From positions 392,891 through 456,890 of the forward strand of contig JAFKIY010000003.1 in assembly GCA_017306245.1 (NCBI GenBank): a DNA stretch of 64,000 bases. Direction: 5' to 3'. Positions 8,425-16,362 of the stretch are shown here, one piece after another; positions within the stretch are counted from its first letter, which is position 1, and every line of letters starts with the position of its first letter. This stretch comes from Micrococcales bacterium (lineage in GTDB: Bacteria; Actinomycetota; Actinomycetes; Actinomycetales; Microbacteriaceae). The notes beneath the pieces are model-generated. The model saw nothing but the letters and a program-made list of their open reading frames with translations. It did not search any database and was not told the DNA's origin. Position numbers and translations under genes: made by a program.

Positions 8425-9234
8425 ATGGCGGTACCGTCAGAGAACTACAGCCACGGTCACCATGAGAGCGTCCTTCGCTCCCACAGTTGGCGCACCGTAG
8501 AGAACTCTGCGGCCTATCTCGCGCCGTTCCTGCATTCCGGCACAACTGTCCTGGATGTCGGCTGCGGCCCGGGCACGATCACGATCGACATTGCGGCGAT
8601 GGTGAGCCCCGCCAGAGTGGTTGGTGTCGATGCGTCGGAGCAGGTCATCGAAAGAGCCACGGAGCTTGCCGCCGAACGGGATGTCGACAACGTCGAGTTC
8701 GTGGTCGGCAACGCCTACGAGCTCGACTACGAAGATGAGTCCTTCGATGTGGTCCACGCTCATCAGGTGCTGCAACACCTCTCCGACCCGGTGCGGGTGC
8801 TGCGCGAATTCCGGCGCGTGCGCGCGGCGGACGGCATCGTCGCGGCGCGAGACGTCGACTATGGCGCGTGCTTCTGGTTCCCGGACTCCGAGGGTCTCGA
8901 TCGGTGGCTGGAGCTCGTTCGCGCCGTGTATCGCAGCAACAACACGGAGCCGGATGCCGGTCGGCGTTTGAAATCGTGGGCCATGGATGCCGGCTACGCG
9001 GACGTCGTTTCGACGGCATCCGTGTGGGGGTTCAACTCCGAGGCGGACCGCGAGTGGTGGGGGAGCATGTGGGAGACCCGGATCCTGCAGTCGGCACTCG
9101 CCGTTGACGCGATCGATGCGGGGCTCGCCCACCAGGACGACCTCATCGACATTTCCCGCGCGTGGCGGGATTGGATCAACGAACCGGATGGCTGGCTCGC
9201 CATGCCGCACGGCGAGGTGATCTGCCGGGGTTGA
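8425..9234 (+). CDS. Class I SAM-dependent methyltransferase
   Basis: A 269-aa methyltransferase with the Rossmann-like SAM fold. Motif I is LDVGCGPGTI at residues 43-52, an acidic GVDAS strand end follows, and DVVHAHQVLQHL is the post-II region of UbiE/COQ5-like and related enzymes. The substrate cannot be deduced: the C-terminal half has a variable cap and no neighbour gives context. The gene starts with ATG 8425 and no ribosome site is visible. It is followed by the operator region of the ArsR-type regulator. Confidence 0.8.
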   Translation: MAVPSENYSHGHHESVLRSHSWRTVENSAAYLAPFLHSGTTVLDVGCGPGTITIDIAAMVSPARVVGVDASEQVIERATELAAERDVDNVEFVVGNAYELDYEDESFDVVHAHQVLQHLSDPVRVLREFRRVRAADGIVAARDVDYGACFWFPDSEGLDRWLELVRAVYRSNNTEPDAGRRLKSWAMDAGYADVVSTASVWGFNSEADREWWGSMWETRILQSALAVDAIDAGLAHQDDLIDISRAWRDWINEPDGWLAMPHGEVICRG

Positions 9235-9270
9235 GTGTCACGTTGCCGCGCCGCTTGCGCAGTCACACCG

Positions 9271-9318
9271 ACGCAAAGAACTGATTGCAAAGAGATAGTT
9301 GCAAAGAAGTCTTTGCAA
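9271..9318 (+). promoter_or_regulatory. Phased GCAAAGA repeats and palindrome: operator of the ArsR-type regulator
   Basis: Three copies of (TT/AC)GCAAAGA begin at 9271, 9285 and 9299, exactly 14 bases apart. The last copy forms a perfect 9-bp inverted repeat with TCTTTGCAA at 9310-9318 (spacer AG). A TATCTT -10 box at 9322-9327 follows, 7 bases before the GTG start at 9335. The layout fits cooperative binding of the regulator to its own leaderless promoter. Confidence 0.75.
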
Positions 9319-9334
9319 TGGTATCTTTGGATAC

Positions 9335-9976
9335 GTGAGCAACAACGACGATCAGAGGCCGATACTGCGGGAACGCACGATCGACCTCGAATCCCTCAAG
9401 GCCCTGGCGCATCCGCTTCGGGTCAAGATCTTCGATGTGCTCTCAACGTATGGAGAATTCACGGCCAGCGGGCTCGCCGAACGGCTCGGAGAGTCCAGCG
9501 GCGCCACCAGCTACCACCTCCGCCAGCTCGAAAAGCATGGATTCGTGCGCGAAGTCGAGGGCAGGGGAGTCGGGCGCGAACGTTGGTGGGAACGCACGCC
9601 AGGTGGAATCACCCTCGGCTCGGCCGAGATGAAGGAAACGCTGGCCGGCCGCGAGGCGAGCCAGCTCGTCATGCGCGAATGGTCCAGCAACCGGGAGCGC
9701 ACGCTCGCCGAATTCATGGAGCGCGGATACGACGAACTCGCCGCGGAGTGGATCGAAGCCAGCGTCGTGAGCCTCACGAACGTTTTCGTCACTGCTGAGG
9801 AATTGGGGGAGTTCGCGGAGCGATACATGGCCATGGTTGCCGAGTTCGCCGAACAACATCGCGACCAGCGCACCCCAGGATCCCGCCCGGTGCAAATCCA
9901 GTTCCACGCTTTCCCCGTCATCGACGGGGAAGAAATCCCCCTCAACGACACGCAAGAAAAAGGTACCGAATCATGA
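9335..9976 (+). CDS. ArsR-like winged-helix transcriptional regulator
   Basis: A 213-aa regulator. Residues about 12-75 form an ArsR-type winged helix: a KALAHPLRVKIFDVL helix, the recognition helix region SGATSYHLRQLEKHG, then the wing. The rest is an effector/dimerisation region with no metal-site cysteines, so it is not a classical metal sensor. GTG 9335 is preferred over the in-frame ATG 9299, which lies inside the operator palindrome. The gene overlaps the next small ORF by ATGA. Relatives are commonly beside MFS exporters, but here no exporter follows. Confidence 0.8.
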   Translation: MSNNDDQRPILRERTIDLESLKALAHPLRVKIFDVLSTYGEFTASGLAERLGESSGATSYHLRQLEKHGFVREVEGRGVGRERWWERTPGGITLGSAEMKETLAGREASQLVMREWSSNRERTLAEFMERGYDELAAEWIEASVVSLTNVFVTAEELGEFAERYMAMVAEFAEQHRDQRTPGSRPVQIQFHAFPVIDGEEIPLNDTQEKGTES

Positions 9977-10218
9977 CCATGACCGCCCCAATACCGACCA
10001 TTCACCGGCACGACCTGCCCATGCCCAGAGCCAGCTACGTCCACGGAATCGACGGCGTCGTCGCCAACGTCGCCGTGGCGATGCTCAAGTGGTCCCATGA
10101 CCGCGAAGCACGCGCCACGCTGAACCACGCCGAACACTCCCGCCGCCGCCAGGCGTGGAATTCGGAGCAGGGTCGCGAGGTGGCTGCGCTCCGCCTCACC
10201 CAGCGGCTCGGACTTTGA
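9973..10218 (+). CDS. Small protein coupled to the ArsR-type regulator
   Basis: An 81-aa protein of unknown function. It starts at ATG 9973, overlapping the regulator's stop codon by 4 bases, so it is probably translated by coupling and controlled by the same operator. It contains a short hydrophobic stretch (GVVANVAVAMLKW, about residues 28-40) followed by a basic, Arg/His-rich C-terminal half. That could make one membrane-associated helix. No family was recognised. Confidence 0.6.
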   Translation: MTMTAPIPTIHRHDLPMPRASYVHGIDGVVANVAVAMLKWSHDREARATLNHAEHSRRRQAWNSEQGREVAALRLTQRLGL

Positions 10219-10242
10219 CCCGTCGGTTCGCCTGAACAGACT

Positions 10243-10309
10243 CGACCCCGACGAAGTGTGGGGTGCGGCTACCTAGAGCCCTTCCTCAACCCACTCTTCG
10301 TCGGGGTCG
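10243..10309. repeat. Long-arm inverted repeat between convergent genes
   Basis: Perfect 14-bp arms CGACCCCGACGAAG (10243-10256) and CTTCGTCGGGGTCG (10296-10309) separated by 39 bases. The right arm lies inside the C-terminal codons of the leftward 93-aa gene. The repeat sits where the small ArsR-linked gene and the valS-linked gene converge, so it may form a bidirectional terminator stem. Confidence 0.55.
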
Positions 10310-10554
10310 CCTGACCTAATCGTAGCCGCGCTGTCGCCCGGTGCTGCGGAAATTGTCGTGATGTGCCCGGTCGTCGGGTTCGGATCCAGCTCGACAACCG
10401 GTCGACCCTCCAGCCAGGTCAGCGTCCAGCGGCGTCCGGATTCGACCAACCCGTCGCGCTGCGTTGCCTCGAATTCCAGGATGGCGGCGACGATGGCGTC
10501 AGGCAGTCGTGCCGGCGGCACGTCTCCCGGCGTCCAGCGCGTTCCCAGTTGCAT
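10273..10554 (-). CDS. Conserved small acidic protein downstream of valS
   Basis: A 93-aa cytoplasmic protein that I cannot assign to a named family. It starts at ATG 10554, sharing one base with the valS stop (TAATG), so it is translated by coupling to valS. It has a central WTLTWLEGRPVVELDPNP strand-rich portion and an acidic tail. A much longer open frame continues upstream but is only the shadow of valS. Confidence 0.65.
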   Translation of the reverse strand: MQLGTRWTPGDVPPARLPDAIVAAILEFEATQRDGLVESGRRWTLTWLEGRPVVELDPNPTTGHITTISAAPGDSAATIRSGDPDEEWVEEGL

Positions 10555-13127
10555 TACTCCGCCACATCCGCGAGGACGATCTCGGTTACCGCGACCTCGT
10601 CTGCTTCGGTGAACGTCAGGTCGGAGATCCGGCCAACCGCGCACAGGTCGTCTCGCGCGTCCTGCAGCAGCGCCGGTCCGGCAATCGTCGCCGAAGCAAC
10701 CGGGGTTTTTTGGGATGCCTTCGCGTCGGTCTTCGCGCGGCGGATGCCGATGAGCGCTTCGCTCACGAGCCCGAGAAGACCGGTCGGCGCCTCGTCCAGA
10801 GGTGGGGTTGGCCATGGGGAGGTGTGCACCGACGAGTCGTGGGTCCACGACCACACTTCCTCCGTCGCGAACGCGATGACGGGAGCCAGGAGACGCAACT
10901 GGACATCCAGGGCAATCCGGAGGGCTGCTACCGCGGATTCCTGCCCCGCCGCGTCGGAAGCACCATAGGCTCGTTCCTTCACGAGCTCGAGGTAGTCGTC
11001 GCAGAACATCCAAAAGAACTGTTCCGTCGCGTCGAGGGCTCGTGCGTGGTCGTACTCGTCGTATGCCTTCGTGGCGATGTCGACAACGGCGCCCAGCTCC
11101 GCCAGCATGTCGCGGTCCAAGGGATGGGTGACCGTGCCGATGTCGACCGGGTCCGGCGCAGGGAAGGAGTACGCGAACTTCGATGCGTTGAGAATTTTGA
11201 TCGCGAGTCGCCGGCCGATCTTGATCTGCTTCGGGTTTTGCGGGTCGAATGCGGCATCCGTGCCGAGCCGTGACGACGCGGCCCAATAGCGGACGGCATC
11301 CGAGCCGTGATCGTCGAGCATGGCGGACGGGGTTACGACGTTCCCCTTCGACTTGGACATTTTCTTGCGGTCCGGGTCGACGATGAATCCGCTGAGCGTC
11401 GCGTTCTTCCACGGCGCGACGCCGTGCTCCAGTTCGGAACGCAGGAGGGTGGAGAACAGCCACGTGCGGATGATGTCCTGCCCCTGGCTGCGCAGGTCGT
11501 ACGGGAACACGAGGTCGAACAGCTCGGGGTCGCGCTCCCAGCCGCCCGCGATTTGCGGCGTGAGCGACGAGGTCGCCCAGGTGTCCATGATGTCCAGCTC
11601 GCCGACGAAACCGCCGGGCTTACCGCGCTGGCCTTCCTCGAAGCCGGGAGCGGCATCCGAGGAGGGGTCGACCGGAAGCGCATCCTCGGTGGCGGCAATC
11701 ACGGCGCCCGGCTCGCCGTTCTCGTCGAGCTCGTACCAGACCGGGATCGGCACGCCGAAGAAGCGCTGGCGCGAAATCAGCCAGTCGCCGGTGAGACCGC
11801 CGACCCAGTTCTCGTAGCGCACCCGCATGAAGTCCGGGACGAAGTTCACGTCGCGACCGCGCTCGAGCAGCGTGTCACGCAGCGCATCGTCGCGGGCCCC
11901 GTTCCTGATGTACCACTGCAGGGTGCTCACGATCTCGAGCGGCTTGTCACCCTTTTCATAGAACTTCACGGCATGGGTGATCGGTTTCGGTTCGCCGTCG
12001 AGGTCGCCGCTGTCGCGCAGCAGCTCGACCATGCGCGCCTTCGCGCTGAACACCGTCTTGCCGGCGAGTTCGGCGAAGGCGGTCTTTCCGGCGTCGGACG
12101 TGATCGCCTCCGGCGCGTCGTCGATGATGCGGCCGTCGCGCCCGAGAATCGTGCGGTTCGGCAGATCGAATTCGCGCCACCACACCACATCGGTGACATC
12201 GCCGAACGTGCAGATCATGGCGATGCCGGAGCCCTTGTCCTGCTGGGCGAGCCGATGGGCGACGACCGGCACCTCGACATCGAAGATCGGCGTGCGCACG
12301 GTCGTGCCGAACAGCGGCTGGTAGCGTTCGTCATCCGGATGCGCCACGAGCGCGACGCACGCCGGCAACAATTCCGGCCTGGTCGTTTCGATGTACACGG
12401 GCGAACCGTCCGGCCTGTGGAAAGCGACGCGGTGGAATGCCGCCGGCATGTCCTTGTCCTCGAGTTCGGCCTGCGCCACGGCGGTGCGGAACGAGATGTC
12501 CCAGAGTGTCGGAGCCTCGGAGCGGTACGCCTCGCCTCTCGCGAGGTTGCGCAGGAACGCGCGTTGCGCGGCGGTCTGCGATTCCGGGCCGATCGTGCGG
12601 TAGGTCTGTGCCCAGTCCACGGACAGGCCGAGCGCGCGCCACAGCGCCTCGAACTGTTTCTCATCCTCCACCGTGAGGGTCTCGCACAGTTCGATGAAGT
12701 TGCGGCGGCTGATCGGTTTCTGATCCGCAGCTTTGCTGCTCTTGTTGTCCCCGCCCTCGAACGGCGGCGTGAAGTCCGGCTCGTACGGCAGGGTCGGGTC
12801 GCACCGCACACCGTAGTAGTTCTGCACGCGGCGCTCGGTGGGGAGCCCGTTGTCGTCCCAGCCCATCGGGTAGAACAGACTCTTTCCGCGCATCCGCTGG
12901 TAGCGCGCGGCGAGGTCCATGTGCGTGTAGCTGAAGACGTGCCCGATGTGCAGCGAACCGGATGCCGTGGGCGGCGGGGAGTCGATCGAATAGATGTTGT
13001 CGCGCGGGGTGGGGTGGGCGAGCGCCGCAGCGCGATCAAACCGGTAGGTGCCGTCGGATTCCCATCGATCACCCCACTTGCTTTCCAATCCTTCGAGGAC
13101 GGGCTTGTCGGGGATGGCATCGGCCAT
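10554..13127 (-). CDS. valS: Valyl-tRNA synthetase
   Basis: An 857-aa class I aminoacyl-tRNA synthetase that charges tRNA-Val in the cytoplasm. It has the HIGH motif at residues 60-63 (SLHIGHVFSYT), a CP1 editing domain in the middle and KMSKS at about residue 590 (KKMSKSKGNVV). The anticodon-binding domain follows, and the final region ends without the long C-terminal coiled coil of Escherichia coli ValS. The start at 13127 (MADAIPDKP) is chosen because GGAG lies 6 bases before it; an in-frame ATG 30 bases upstream lacks such a site. No T-box or other leader was recognised upstream. Confidence 0.95.
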   Translation of the reverse strand: MADAIPDKPVLEGLESKWGDRWESDGTYRFDRAAALAHPTPRDNIYSIDSPPPTASGSLHIGHVFSYTHMDLAARYQRMRGKSLFYPMGWDDNGLPTERRVQNYYGVRCDPTLPYEPDFTPPFEGGDNKSSKAADQKPISRRNFIELCETLTVEDEKQFEALWRALGLSVDWAQTYRTIGPESQTAAQRAFLRNLARGEAYRSEAPTLWDISFRTAVAQAELEDKDMPAAFHRVAFHRPDGSPVYIETTRPELLPACVALVAHPDDERYQPLFGTTVRTPIFDVEVPVVAHRLAQQDKGSGIAMICTFGDVTDVVWWREFDLPNRTILGRDGRIIDDAPEAITSDAGKTAFAELAGKTVFSAKARMVELLRDSGDLDGEPKPITHAVKFYEKGDKPLEIVSTLQWYIRNGARDDALRDTLLERGRDVNFVPDFMRVRYENWVGGLTGDWLISRQRFFGVPIPVWYELDENGEPGAVIAATEDALPVDPSSDAAPGFEEGQRGKPGGFVGELDIMDTWATSSLTPQIAGGWERDPELFDLVFPYDLRSQGQDIIRTWLFSTLLRSELEHGVAPWKNATLSGFIVDPDRKKMSKSKGNVVTPSAMLDDHGSDAVRYWAASSRLGTDAAFDPQNPKQIKIGRRLAIKILNASKFAYSFPAPDPVDIGTVTHPLDRDMLAELGAVVDIATKAYDEYDHARALDATEQFFWMFCDDYLELVKERAYGASDAAGQESAVAALRIALDVQLRLLAPVIAFATEEVWSWTHDSSVHTSPWPTPPLDEAPTGLLGLVSEALIGIRRAKTDAKASQKTPVASATIAGPALLQDARDDLCAVGRISDLTFTEADEVAVTEIVLADVAE

Positions 13128-13290
13128 GGCGTACTCCGGTTTCGCTATATGCGGCACCGTGTCACTTGCTGAGGTGCCTGAGTGTGGGTTGTGCGCTCAA
13201 TGGTACCTGAGCGCCGTTGACGAATGCGCGCAGGCCGAGACAGCCGATTGGGACCCGAGATTTTCCGGTCCGCGCGGCAGGTCGGGCCGG

Positions 13291-13914
13291 TCAGCGTTTG
13301 AGCGTCACGGTCTTGTTCGTTTGGCCGCTCGTTCCGCGGATACTCACGGTGTAGATCTGCGAAGCCTCGCTGCACTGGTAACTGATATCCGTGTAGGTGC
13401 CCGAGGGCGGTAGCCCTGTTTCATACGCGCCCGCGAACGCGTCGGTCGTGCCCACGCCGATCGCCGCTTCGGTCGCGCCCGTGCTCGCCCAGGTGAACGT
13501 GAGGGGCACCTGACCGCTATTGGAGGTGCAGCCGACCGAGGTGTTGTTGGCCGGCGAAAACGACGTGAACACCGGACCGGTTGTCGGGGGCGAAGTGCTC
13601 GGGCTCGGGCTCGCCGATTCGCTGGGGCTCGCGCTCGGCGTACTGCTCGGCGTTTCGCTCGGACTCGCGCTCGGCGTCTCGCTGGGGCCCGCCGATTCGG
13701 ACGGCATTGCTGCCGGCGCGGCGCCCGGGAATCCGCGGGAGAACAGAAGAGTCAGCAGCACCACAACGGCGATGAGCAGGATGCCGCCGATGATGGATAG
13801 CACGACGATGAGCGTTTTCGACGTTTTCCCGCCATCGCCGCCGCGTCCGCCACTGTCGCCGCTTTCCGCATCGGGAGTCTGCTCGAACCGCACGGTCGGT
13901 GTGTCGTCGCTCAT
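13291..13914 (-). CDS. Membrane-anchored protein with Ser/Pro/Glu-rich linker
   Basis: A 207-aa protein. The N-terminal 30 residues are cytoplasmic and glycine-rich. One transmembrane helix follows (about residues 32-54, LIVVLSIIGGILLIAVVVLL), then a low-complexity linker of repeated SET/SAS/PSE units (about 68-115), then a compact C-terminal domain of about 85 residues with two cysteines (VGCTSN and YQCSEA) that could form an exported disulfide. The overall layout suggests an exposed domain held away from the membrane. Function is unknown. It lies upstream of valS on the same strand, separated by 163 bases. Confidence 0.75.
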   Translation of the reverse strand: MSDDTPTVRFEQTPDAESGDSGGRGGDGGKTSKTLIVVLSIIGGILLIAVVVLLTLLFSRGFPGAAPAAMPSESAGPSETPSASPSETPSSTPSASPSESASPSPSTSPPTTGPVFTSFSPANNTSVGCTSNSGQVPLTFTWASTGATEAAIGVGTTDAFAGAYETGLPPSGTYTDISYQCSEASQIYTVSIRGTSGQTNKTVTLKR

Positions 13915-13970
13915 GGTGTCCCCGAAATGTCAGTGAATGCCGGCACGTACGTTTTTCGAGGGAAATTTTA

Positions 13971-13985
13971 GGGGCGCGGAGCCCC
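13971..13985 (-). terminator. Weak terminator after the MFS gene
   Basis: A GGGGC / GCCCC stem with a 5-base loop. Read leftward it is followed by TAAAATTTCCC, an A/T-rich stretch. It lies just past the stop of the leftward MFS gene at 14033. Confidence 0.4.
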
Positions 13986-14032
13986 GTTGCGCCAGAGCCA
14001 AAATCGCTCGTCCAACCGGGCGCACGGTGCGG

Positions 14033-15355
14033 CTATGGCTCGGCGATGACCTCGTCGCGCACGCGGATTCGTTGGGCAATGAGCGAGGCCGCGAGGGTGA
14101 GAACGGAAAGCAGTGCGAGCACGATCCCCGGATGCCACCACACGGAGCCGGTGAAGTTGGCGAGTGCCTGAGTGGCCAGGGGGATTAGCCCCGAAATGAC
14201 CGCGGCGACACTGTACGCAATCGACAGTGCGCTGTAGCGTACCGGGCCGGAGAACAGATCGGACATGAGTCCGCCGAGACCCGCCCAGGCCAGTGTGGGC
14301 AGGATGCCGCCGATGATCATGGTCCCGACGAGAATCGGGAACGTCGCGAACTGCAGCATCCAGTACATGGGGAAGGTGATGAGCAGCGTGCCGAGGGCGC
14401 CGAGCGCGACGACCCGGGCTGAGCCGATGCGGTTGGCCAGGATGCCGAATGCGGGAATCGTCACAAGTTGGAGGAGGCTCCCGATGAGGGTTGCCTGGAA
14501 CAATTCCTGGTAGGAGAAGCCCAGGGTGGTGACTCCGTAGGCGAGCGTGTAGGTGTTCATGAGCGAGTACGAGCCGATGCCCAGCAGCGCGGCGCAGATT
14601 GCGACAACCACGGCGAACGGATGCGTGCGGAACACATCCAGTACCGGGATCCGCGCGCGGCGGTTCGTTGTGACGAGAGCCTTGAAGATCGGGGTCTCGT
14701 CGATTGCGAGCCTGAGGTAGAGCGACACTCCGAGCAGCGGGAACGCCAGCAGGAACGGCAGCCGCCAGCCCCAGGCGAGCATGTCCTCGTTGCTGAGCGT
14801 GAACGTGAGGAGCAGGAACAGCGCGCCAGTGAGGATGGTGCCGACGGGCGAGCCGAGCTGGGGGAGCGCTGCGTAGAATCCGCGCCGGCGATAGGACGCG
14901 TGTTCGGTTGCGAGAAGGATGGATCCGCCCCACTCGCCGCCGAGCGAGAGTCCCTGAACGATGCGGAGAACCGCGAGCAGGATCGGCGCGAGGATACCGA
15001 GTTGCGCGAAATCCGGGAGCAGGCCGATTGCGCCGGTGGCGAGGCCCATGATGCCGATGGTCCACAGGAGGGTGCGTTTGCGGCCGATGCGGTCGCCGAG
15101 GTGGCCGAAGATGACGGCGCCGAGCGGCCTCACGAGATACGACATGGCCAGCAGGAGGAACGACAGGATCGTTCCGGCCGCGAGATCCTGCTCCGGGAAG
15201 AAGAGCGGGGCGCTGAAAATGGCGCTGAAATACGCGAAGACGTAAAAGTCGTAGGACTCGAGCGAGGTGCCGACGAAGGAGGCGATGACCACCTTTCTCG
15301 CCACGGTGCGGTTGGATGGGGGGACGACTACCGGTTCGAGATCTGTCGCGGTCAC
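14033..15355 (-). CDS. MFS transporter, metabolite:H+ symporter (MHS) family
   Basis: A 440-aa, 12-helix major facilitator. It shows the MHS-type N-terminus (VGTSLESYDFYVFAY), the loop 2-3 motif GHLGDRIGRKRTL, and the loop after helix 4 (SLGGEWGGSILLATEHA). Members import organic acids, betaines or related solutes with protons; the present substrate is not evident. The gene is divergent from a TetR-family regulator with 71 bases between their starts, so that regulator probably controls it. Confidence 0.9.
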   Translation of the reverse strand: MTATDLEPVVVPPSNRTVARKVVIASFVGTSLESYDFYVFAYFSAIFSAPLFFPEQDLAAGTILSFLLLAMSYLVRPLGAVIFGHLGDRIGRKRTLLWTIGIMGLATGAIGLLPDFAQLGILAPILLAVLRIVQGLSLGGEWGGSILLATEHASYRRRGFYAALPQLGSPVGTILTGALFLLLTFTLSNEDMLAWGWRLPFLLAFPLLGVSLYLRLAIDETPIFKALVTTNRRARIPVLDVFRTHPFAVVVAICAALLGIGSYSLMNTYTLAYGVTTLGFSYQELFQATLIGSLLQLVTIPAFGILANRIGSARVVALGALGTLLITFPMYWMLQFATFPILVGTMIIGGILPTLAWAGLGGLMSDLFSGPVRYSALSIAYSVAAVISGLIPLATQALANFTGSVWWHPGIVLALLSVLTLAASLIAQRIRVRDEVIAEP

Positions 15356-15426
15356 GTGGAACCCTTCATGCCGAGGGAGAAGATTATTGGACTGAGTACA
15401 AAAATAGATCCTAGTGGGAGAATCGA

Positions 15427-15999
15427 ATGGTACGCGAACCTGGATCGGCCGGGCGGCCGAAAGCGTCCTCCCGCGGCACCATCGAGGAGGCGGCGGCCGA
15501 ACTGTTCCTCGAACAGAGCTACTCCGGGACCACGATCGAAGAAATCACGCAGCGGGCTGGAGTGAGCCGCGCGACGTTCTTCAATTACTTCGAGTCGAAG
15601 AGCGACCTGCTCTGGATCGATGCCGATCGGGCGATCGAGCGACTTTCGGAATGCCTGGCGTCGGGGATGCGGGTGGGCGACGCGATTGCCCGGGCCGCGT
15701 CGGAGGTCGGCGCCGAACGAGTGCCGCTCGCTGTCTCGCAAGCGGAGGTCATGGGCACTCGGGAGGAACTCGTCGCGTCAGGGTTCGCCAGGGTCGCCCG
15801 CGTCACCGCTCTCATTCGGAGCGCGCTCGCGAACGAGTGGGTGGAGGAGCGCGACTCGCTTGCCGTGAACGTGCGCGCGAATGCGCTCGCGGGGGCGGTC
15901 ATTGCGGCCTGGGGCGCGTGGATCAGGGGCGGGGTCGACCGATTGACTCTCCTGGAGTACACCCACGACGCACTTGCGCTAGTGCAATTAGAACAATAG
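15427..15999 (+). CDS. TetR/AcrR-family transcriptional regulator
   Basis: A 190-aa repressor-type protein. Residues about 13-60 are the TetR helix-turn-helix (AAAELFLEQSYSGTTIEEIT then RAGVSRATFFNYFESKSDL); the rest is the ligand-binding helical domain. Its ATG follows GGGAG. It faces the MFS gene and is the natural candidate to regulate it. The ligand is unknown. Its stop codon lies inside the operator-like palindrome of the GntR gene downstream. Confidence 0.85.
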   Translation: MVREPGSAGRPKASSRGTIEEAAAELFLEQSYSGTTIEEITQRAGVSRATFFNYFESKSDLLWIDADRAIERLSECLASGMRVGDAIARAASEVGAERVPLAVSQAEVMGTREELVASGFARVARVTALIRSALANEWVEERDSLAVNVRANALAGAVIAAWGAWIRGGVDRLTLLEYTHDALALVQLEQ

Positions 16000-16005
16000 T
16001 ATTGT
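15993..16005 (+). promoter_or_regulatory. Operator-like palindrome and -10 box of the GntR gene
   Basis: Perfect palindrome ACAATA-G-TATTGT overlapping TAGTAT (15997-16002), a TAnnnT -10 box that ends 6 bases before GTG 16009. The spacing predicts a leaderless transcript repressed by the GntR protein itself. Confidence 0.6.
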
Positions 16006-16008
16006 GTC

Positions 16009-16362
16009 GTGCTAGTCCGAATCGACCCCGCATCCGGCGTCGCGATCTTCGACCAGATTGCCGGCAGCCTGCGGGCTTCCGCCATCGCCGGTACGCTCGC
16101 GATCGGCGAACGGCTGCCGTCCGCTCGGGAACTCGCGGCCTCGCTCGACATCAACGTGCACACGGTGCTGCGTGCTTACCAATTGCTGCGGGATGAAGGG
16201 CTCATCGAGCTGAGGCCCGGCCGCGGTGCGATCGTGACCGGGCGTCTTGCGGGCGACTACGACGCCCTCAACTCGGCCGTCGCGAATGTCATCCAGGAGG
16301 CACGCAAATTGAACATCGCGCCGCCCGCGCTAGCGGCGCTCATCAGAGAGACGTATCAATGA
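16009..16362 (+). CDS. GntR-family regulator, YtrA subfamily
   Basis: A 117-aa protein that is essentially one GntR winged-helix domain (residues about 10-75: a PIAxxI-like N-terminus, RLPSARELAASLDINVHTVLRAYQLL, then the wing) with a short C-terminal dimerisation helix. That is the YtrA type, which lacks a large effector domain. YtrA-like genes usually sit with ABC or membrane-protein genes they regulate. Here the stop overlaps the start of a DUF1648 membrane protein by ATGA. The start is GTG 16009, apparently leaderless. Confidence 0.88.
   Translation: MLVRIDPASGVAIFDQIAGSLRASAIAGTLAIGERLPSARELAASLDINVHTVLRAYQLLRDEGLIELRPGRGAIVTGRLAGDYDALNSAVANVIQEARKLNIAPPALAALIRETYQ

Noticed and set aside
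6735..8465. Rightward open frame of about 576 codons opposite the M3 peptidase
   Set aside because: Shadow of the peptidase gene, with no recognisable domain and overlapping the promoter region of the methyltransferase.
10273..11463. A 396-codon leftward frame ending at 10273
   Set aside because: Only the last 93 codons, from ATG 10554, are a plausible gene; the rest is a shadow of valS.
11307..13172. Long rightward open frame (about 620 codons) opposite valS
   Set aside because: Shadow of valS; composition typical of an antisense GC-rich frame and no ribosome site.
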